A stretch of 12,616 nt of DNA from Boothiomyces macroporosus (taxonomy: Eukaryota; Chytridiomycota; Chytridiomycetes; Rhizophydiales; Terramycetaceae), in the NCBI GenBank assembly GCA_027604185.1, contig JADGKB010000206.1:1-12616 (forward strand). Direction: 5' to 3'. Every line of letters begins with the position of its first letter. Position 1 is the first letter of the stretch. Under the pieces are notes generated by a model that saw only the letters and a list, made by a program, of their open reading frames with translations, made no database searches and was not told the DNA's origin. Positions 8,128 through 12,616 of the stretch are shown here, one piece after another. The translations under genes and the position numbers were made by a program.

Positions 8128-8745
8128 GTGTTTATTTAATAGCTGCATTTTGATTTCCATTGTTGATCCATTGAAGTGGCCCACTCACTAATGTTTCAGT
8201 GAGATCCCATGATTGAACACTGATTGCTTTTTCGGTGCTCTTTGAGCTTAAGTCGCCTAAATTGAATTCGGCAGAAAATGAAATGGAATTCAGCGCAAAT
8301 CAAGACTAGAAAGAAAGGAAAGCGGATAGATCAAAACTGAAATGACTTTGATTCGTAATTTCCAGGTTGAATGAATGGGCCACCATTGTTGAAAAAAAAT
8401 CAAAAGACATTTCAGTTTTGGTGAGATCACCTGCGCGGTCCCCGATGAATGAAGGCTTCCAGATGTTTAGGCTAATCTAAATCATGAGCTGCAATGACAT
8501 TTAATTACAAATGCAGAATCAAACGAGGGCTTGTTGGTTTGTGCCTCCTTTTGGCAGAGTTTTCCAAGAAATTGTTGATGGGTTACACATGACTTGATAG
8601 ATAGGCCGCCATCCTGCACCTTTATTGAGAAGTAATGGCAAAACAAAGCTTTGGTGTGGATGGTGAGATACAATGAACTTGTGGCCATACTAGTTGAATG
8701 GCGAGCACTTTCTTTTGATTTCCAATCAGATTTCTCCTTGATATA
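8123..8745. other. Non-coding stretch after the HMG-box gene
   Basis: About 620 bp in which I find no supported gene. It holds two copies of the octamer TGGGCCAC (8176-8183 inverted, 8376-8383), a small hairpin CTCACT/AGTGAG (8184-8203), an 18-bp inverted repeat (8332-8420) and the inverted copy of the HMG-upstream 14-mer (8604-8617). A minus-strand ATG frame at 8688-8482 (68 codons) looks accidental. Confidence 0.5.
8332..8420. repeat. Inverted repeat with 18-bp arms
   Basis: Arms CAAAACTGAAATGACTTT (8332-8349) and AAAGACATTTCAGTTTTG (8403-8420) pair at 17 of 18 positions around a 53-base loop. Inside the loop AATGG and CCATT form a smaller stem around a TGGGCCAC octamer. I see no clear target-site duplication, so a structured RNA or cruciform is as likely as a tiny MITE. 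Confidence 0.7.
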
Positions 8746-9048
8746 GTGTATTTACAAGTGGGGGCCAACTGGAGATTTGGTGGGCCACCAAAAAGTCGTA
8801 ATCACCTGAACACAGAGAGTAATTTGACGATCAGTGCAATTCCAAATGACTGCCACTCTAATATTTTCAATCGCAGTTTAAACAAAGACGGATTGTTTAA
8901 TTTGAGATTGAAAATACCAGAGTTACTCTAGTTGGTGAATATGCTAGCTGTGCGAGAATTTCCAGATTGGGATAGCAAGCGTATTATTACTAGAATTGAT
9001 TTGATAACAACTGCATTTATAAGTGAATTTGATATGGGGGCCGAATAA
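8719..9048 (+). pseudogene. Probable relic of a second HMG-protein C-terminal region
   Basis: One frame is open from 8719 to a TAA at 9046-9048 except for a single TAG at 8929-8931 that no GT-AG micro-intron removes. The 17-mer CTCTAATATTTTCAATC at 8856-8872 is identical to 7873-7889 in exon 2 of the HMG gene and is read in the same frame (SNIFN). Upstream both have KS-[KR]-N followed by an Asn/Thr-rich stretch; downstream KIPEI matches KIPEL. Beyond that the likeness fades. WRFGGPPKSRN at the start could be the end of an HMG box, but I find no box upstream. I read it as a decayed duplicate. A chance ORF cannot be excluded. Confidence 0.45.
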
Positions 9049-9210
9049 TCTCAATGTGCAACTTGGAGGGGATTAGTGTAACACAAATGTACTTTTATAT
9101 TCAATGTTCAGTCATTAAATTAAATGGATTGGCTAAACTAGACGTATCGCCGGCCCTTGAATGCAAATCATCTATTAGCTCTTTTTATCTAAATCTGGCC
9201 ATTGTTTTGC

Positions 9211-9217
9211 TATACAT
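9211..9217 (+). promoter_or_regulatory. TATA-like element of the first tandem 7TM gene
   Basis: TATACAT starts 33 nt before the ATG at 9244, the same distance as the TATA box of the HMG gene. The sequence is a weaker match. Confidence 0.35.
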
Positions 9218-9243
9218 GATTTTGGAGGGATGACGTTCTTTCC

Positions 9244-10086
9244 ATGACTAGGCAGTTGCCAATAGACCTTATATGGCTGGCTATAATGGCGATTATCTTT
9301 GCCGTATCAGCATATCACAGTTATCACGTAAATTCTAAAAAGAACAATGTCAGATCATTTATTCCAGAGTTCAATTGCCTGCTGGGATTCAATATGCTTC
9401 AGAGTGTGATAATGATATTCTGGATCGTACTGTATTATATTGACTATGATGTATGGCAAATCATTGATCCTAACGTTATTCTATTCTCTGGTGTTGTGGT
9501 TAGCTTGCAAATGCTCTTGATCTTTCTAACTGACGCGGAAATCTTACGAGTATTTTCTGTACTAAATGAAAAAATCACAGATGCCCGGCTATTAATCTTC
9601 AAGCGATCCGTACTATTATTTTATGCAGCAGTTTTTGTGTGTTCTATCATTCCTTTTTTCAGCCAAAGCGATACTGTTGTTAATTTGGCAGATCTAATGC
9701 TGGGACTGTTTGCTCTCTTTGTTATCCTCTACGACAATATCCAAACATTTTCACTTGCATTCTTGATTTACCGGTATAGGAAGAATAGTGGCAAGACGGA
9801 CGTCCATACTCAACTCAAGCAGTTTAAAACTGTGATAAAATTCAATCTGTTTATTTTGTCAATGGACTGGCTAGGGATGTTTTTCTATGTATATTCTTTG
9901 GTAAATAGTGCTGAATTTGATAACTGTGTGATGGCGAGTTTGCTATGTCTATCGATCCACTCTTTGGGAATGGTACATATATTGAAGATGTTTACTGTAC
10001 TGTCTGTACAGAAAAAGAAGACAACCGTGCAAGTACCTGTGAATACTGCAGATACGGTACAAATGTCTGCGAATAAATCTTTGTAA
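9244..10086 (+). CDS. Tandem 7TM protein, copy A (unrecognised family)
   Basis: 280 aa, intronless. Seven hydrophobic segments at about 7-28, 43-67, 78-96, 121-140, 150-175, 198-220 and 229-250. Odd loops carry the positive charge (NSKKNNVR; NEKITDARLLIFKR; YRYRKNSGKTD...KQFK) and even loops are acidic or neutral, so N-out/C-in is predicted as for GPCRs. Family marks shared with copies B and C: FN-x-LL-x-FN in TM2, TD-x-EILR-[VI]-F followed by LNE-x-IT after TM3 (here 96-112), LYDN in TM5 (162-165), MDW in TM6 (207-209) and GMV in TM7, then a short Lys-rich tail. There is no DRY or NPxxY. I know no named family with this set. It is the only complete gene here without AATAAA-type sequence at its stop. 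Confidence 0.8.
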   Translation: MTRQLPIDLIWLAIMAIIFAVSAYHSYHVNSKKNNVRSFIPEFNCLLGFNMLQSVIMIFWIVLYYIDYDVWQIIDPNVILFSGVVVSLQMLLIFLTDAEILRVFSVLNEKITDARLLIFKRSVLLFYAAVFVCSIIPFFSQSDTVVNLADLMLGLFALFVILYDNIQTFSLAFLIYRYRKNSGKTDVHTQLKQFKTVIKFNLFILSMDWLGMFFYVYSLVNSAEFDNCVMASLLCLSIHSLGMVHILKMFTVLSVQKKKTTVQVPVNTADTVQMSANKSL

Positions 10087-10394
10087 TCAATTCTTTTGGA
10101 CTGGCTTTTACAATCGATTAGGGTATACAAGTTGGGTTTGATCCTGTATGTAGGTGAATTGACACGGATTCAAGAAAGTTTTAAAGGTATTTAGTGATTT
10201 TAAGAGTATGATTTTGTGGTGGTACAAGGGTCAGTAAAGTCAAGGACTAGGCAATGTGAAACTACTATTATGAAAAGAAAATAGGCTCCAATGCTGTATT
10301 AAAAGATAAAGCAATTGTTGCTATTGATATGCCACAGGATCTGGGCAGGATTCCATTGACAGAGAGATTAAATACGCCGAATTTGTAAACTCAC
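10087..10394. other. Spacer between 7TM copies A and B
   Basis: 308 bp with no gene that I can support. TTAAATA at 10368-10374, 27 nt before the copy B ATG, may serve as its TATA element. No poly(A) signal is seen close behind copy A. Confidence 0.4.
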
Positions 10395-11285
10395 ATGACT
10401 GTCAACGAACTAGCAGGTAAAAGTTTGCCCACGTCACTCATGTGTAACCATCTACTCGAAGTTGATATTTTGTACATAATCATATTATTTGGGTTGCTAT
10501 TCATTTCAGTATACTATGGGATCCAAATTAACACCAAAAAAGCAGTAGCTAAATCCTTTGGGTTTGAATTCAATTGTCTGCTGGGATTTAACATTATACA
10601 GTGTATATTGCTCTTGTCTTGGCTAATATCCACTTTTTTCTATACCTACATATCTCAAGCTTGCGACTATTATGTTTTACAGTTATCTGGTGTGGTAATT
10701 TGTTTCCAGATATGTATGATTTTTATCACGGATGTAGAAATTCTGCGTATATTTGCAATCCTCAATGAAAATATCACTGAATGCAAAGTCAAAGTGTTCA
10801 AATATTTAGGATTGCTTGCGTTTCTAGTTGTGCTAATTATTTCAATTGTGCCACTATTTATCATTAACGATTTCACGATCAGTTTAGGGAGTTTTGGATT
10901 AGGTGTTTATGCTGGACTAGTAACACTCTATGACAATCTGCAAATATTTTACTTGGCATATCTCATAATGAATTACAAGAAAATTAAAACAAAAGGAAGT
11001 TTTGATGAGGTGTTGTACTCGGAATATCGAAAAATTGTTGTATTCAACTTTAAAATTCTGGCAATGGACTGGGCTGGGTTTCTCTTGTATGCTTACAACA
11101 CGCTTGATAATTCAGGATATGATTGCTACTATGCGATTGGGGGATTAATATGCTGTTGTTTGCATGCAATTGGAATGGTCCTTTTACTGCAGAAATTTAC
11201 CAAACTATCCGTCACGAAAAGTAAACCGGTAGTCAAACAAATAACTTCAGTTTCCGCACCAGCAACGCTAATAATCTCTAAATAA
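10395..11285 (+). CDS. Tandem 7TM protein, copy B
   Basis: 296 aa, intronless. It aligns with copies A and C along its whole length: EFNCLLGFN in TM2, TDVEILRIFAILNENIT after TM3, LYDNLQ in TM5, MDWAG in TM6 and AIGMV in TM7. It has an N-terminal extension of about 15 residues relative to copies A and C; starting at the second Met (residue 16, MCNHLLEVD) would remove it. The Cys content is higher than in the other two, including a Cys pair in the TM2-TM3 outer loop region and CCC in TM7. The charge pattern again predicts N-out/C-in. The most diverged of the three in the outer loops, as expected for receptors that recognise different ligands, though that is inference. Confidence 0.8.
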   Translation: MTVNELAGKSLPTSLMCNHLLEVDILYIIILFGLLFISVYYGIQINTKKAVAKSFGFEFNCLLGFNIIQCILLLSWLISTFFYTYISQACDYYVLQLSGVVICFQICMIFITDVEILRIFAILNENITECKVKVFKYLGLLAFLVVLIISIVPLFIINDFTISLGSFGLGVYAGLVTLYDNLQIFYLAYLIMNYKKIKTKGSFDEVLYSEYRKIVVFNFKILAMDWAGFLLYAYNTLDNSGYDCYYAIGGLICCCLHAIGMVLLLQKFTKLSVTKSKPVVKQITSVSAPATLIISK

Positions 11286-11286
11286 A
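11281..11286 (+). terminator. AATAAA poly(A) signal enclosing the 7TM copy B stop
   Basis: AATAAA at 11281-11286 contains the TAA stop (11283-11285). Confidence 0.6.
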
Positions 11287-11372
11287 GAATGTGCGGTTAT
11301 GCCTGTACACCAGGATGTTTATAAGTAAAATACATAAGCTTGTCACTGTTCCTCTATTCGTTGCAATGGTAT

Positions 11373-11444
11373 ACGCATTTAATGGTATTTGATATAATAC
11401 GTATTTAATGGTATTTGATATAATACGTATTTAATGGTATTTGG
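11373..11444. repeat. 26-bp tandem repeat between 7TM copies B and C
   Basis: Units at 11373-11398 and 11399-11424 and a partial third at 11425-11444, each holding ATTTAATGGTATTTG. The units differ by single bases. It lies about 80 bp upstream of the copy C start, so it could affect that promoter or simply be a slippage product. Confidence 0.9.
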
Positions 11445-11524
11445 TATTTTCACTCCTCACATAAAGACAGCAACTTTCAAAGATTCTAATAACTGGAAGA
11501 GATTATGACGATTTACCTTTGCTT

Positions 11525-12349
11525 ATGTCGCGCATCCCTGGAGTGGATCTATTATGGATTTTGATATTCACATTTGTCCTTTCAACTTCATTATATTTCA
11601 GCTATCAGATTAATTTCAGGAAAACTGCCGTCAGGTCATTTGTGTTTCTATTCAATTTTCTATTATGTTTCAATATTGCTCAGTGTATTATACTCAGTGT
11701 CTGGATTATCCTTTATTATAGTGATTATGCTCTATGGCATGGAAATGATAACAATATTATACAAATCGGGGCTATTGTTGTCAGCCTGCAGCTCTTTGTG
11801 ATATTTCTCACTGATATTGAAATCTTGCGCGTTTTTTCAATACTAAACGAAAAGATTACCAATGCAAAGCTCAATTGGGTAAAGGCAATAGTATTTCCAA
11901 TATATCTGATGGTGTTGGTGTATACGGTTCTACCACTTTTTGTGACAGACGACCTTACAATTCTCTTGTCAAATGTACTGTTGGGTGTGTATGCGGTGAT
12001 GGTAGCTTTATACGATAACATTCAAACAATCTATTTAGGCTATCTTATATTTGGATACAAGAAAAGGAAAACCAAAACCGAGCATGCACTATACCTTGTC
12101 AAAGAATTTAAGGAGATTATAAAATTCAATGGGATGGTAGTTCTTATGGACTGGATCGGTCTAATTCTATATTCATTTGGAGCTGTGGATGATTCAGGAT
12201 CCGCGAGCTATTATTCTGTCGCCAGTCTAATGTGCAGTTGTATACACACGTTAGGAATGGTAAAGATTCTAGAGATGTTTGCCAAAGTGTCGATTGAAAA
12301 GAAAAAGCTGCCAAAGCCAAAGATTGAGGATACCATGCAATTAGAATAA
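11525..12349 (+). CDS. Tandem 7TM protein, copy C
   Basis: 274 aa from the ATG at 11525; two in-frame codons upstream (TTG CTT) are not a plausible start, and MSRIPGVDLLW aligns with the copy A start MTRQLPIDLIW. All family marks are present: FNFLLCFN in TM2, TDIEILRVFSILNEKIT after TM3, LYDNIQ in TM5, MDWIG in TM6, LGMV in TM7 and a short basic tail (KKKLPKPK). It looks closer to copy A than to copy B. An out-of-frame ATG at 11505 opens an 18-codon frame overlapping the start; it would be a uORF only if the transcript begins upstream of it. Confidence 0.8.
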   Translation: MSRIPGVDLLWILIFTFVLSTSLYFSYQINFRKTAVRSFVFLFNFLLCFNIAQCIILSVWIILYYSDYALWHGNDNNIIQIGAIVVSLQLFVIFLTDIEILRVFSILNEKITNAKLNWVKAIVFPIYLMVLVYTVLPLFVTDDLTILLSNVLLGVYAVMVALYDNIQTIYLGYLIFGYKKRKTKTEHALYLVKEFKEIIKFNGMVVLMDWIGLILYSFGAVDDSGSASYYSVASLMCSCIHTLGMVKILEMFAKVSIEKKKLPKPKIEDTMQLE

Positions 12350-12350
12350 A
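12345..12350 (+). terminator. AATAAA poly(A) signal enclosing the 7TM copy C stop
   Basis: AATAAA at 12345-12350 contains the TAA stop (12347-12349). Confidence 0.6.
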
Positions 12351-12616
12351 AGTTTTCAGATTCATGTATTGTTGGTACATTTCGACAACTGGATGATCTT
12401 GTATTAGTTTTCCGTACAGATTAATTGTGTGCAACATTTGCGTGATACAAGTATTCACCAAACGTCTTTTACACAGACCCTTTGTCTTTCACTCTCAATT
12501 GAAAAGAAACAAATAAATCTGTTGATGTAATGCTACAGATAGTTCTCATATCAAGGGCCTGCAAAGGCATTTACTATTTTAAGCTGGAGATGGTTATAAG
12601 CATATCTGTTGCATAT

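Noticed and set aside
8332..8420. Calling the inverted repeat a MITE
   Set aside because: No convincing target-site duplication flanks it and no second copy is visible in the window.
8482..8688. 68-codon minus-strand ORF with an ATG
   Set aside because: Composition looks random, it overlaps the inverted 14-mer, and no flanking exon or poly(A) signal supports it.

Overview
The window looks like nuclear DNA from a eukaryote on or near the fungal lineage, with a very compact, AT-rich genome. Three things suggest this. The HMG box is of the fungal mating-type (MATA_HMG) kind. The housekeeping proteins are clearly eukaryotic: MCM9, the splicing factor SPF30/SMNDC1 and a CHA1-like serine dehydratase. 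Seven spliceosomal introns of only 18-21 nt can be placed exactly, because splicing them out restores conserved motifs. MCM9 argues against Dikarya. An early-diverging, compact lineage such as Rozellomycota, aphelids or relatives of microsporidia is my guess; nothing in the window proves it.

Layout. 1-134: possible 3' end of an unknown gene (+). 378-914 (-): SPF30-like Tudor protein, intronless. 1101-2015 (-): PLP-dependent L-serine dehydratase, one 18-nt intron. 2119-4988 (-): complete MCM9 helicase of 937 aa, three introns of 18-19 nt, one of them splitting the Walker A motif. 4989-5281: MCM9 upstream region with a 23-bp tandem repeat. 5282-5787 (-): small RING-finger protein, two 19-nt introns. 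5951-6871 (-): 7TM receptor-like protein with the TM3-ECL2 cysteine pair typical of GPCRs. 6872-7522: divergent upstream region ending in a good TATA box. 7523-8122 (+): HMG-box protein, one 21-nt intron. 8123-9243: long non-coding stretch with inverted repeats, a repeated GC-rich octamer and what looks like a decayed copy of the HMG protein's C-terminal part. 9244-10086, 10395-11285 and 11525-12349 (+): three tandem paralogues of a 7TM family I do not recognise.

Two features of genome organisation run through the window. Every intron joins a TAAC/TAAT branch-site-like element to the 3' splice site with only 1-3 bases between it and the AG, and six of seven contain an in-frame stop. In five genes the TAA stop lies inside a canonical AATAAA, in two more AATAAA begins on the last base of the stop, and MCM9 has the variant ATTAAA around its stop.

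The left half is unlinked housekeeping. The right half (5951-12349) is a coherent accessory region: an HMG regulator plus a probable relic of a second one, between putative receptor genes of two unrelated 7TM families. A mating-type, sensing or host-interaction locus is a reasonable hypothesis, but it rests on gene order and topology alone.
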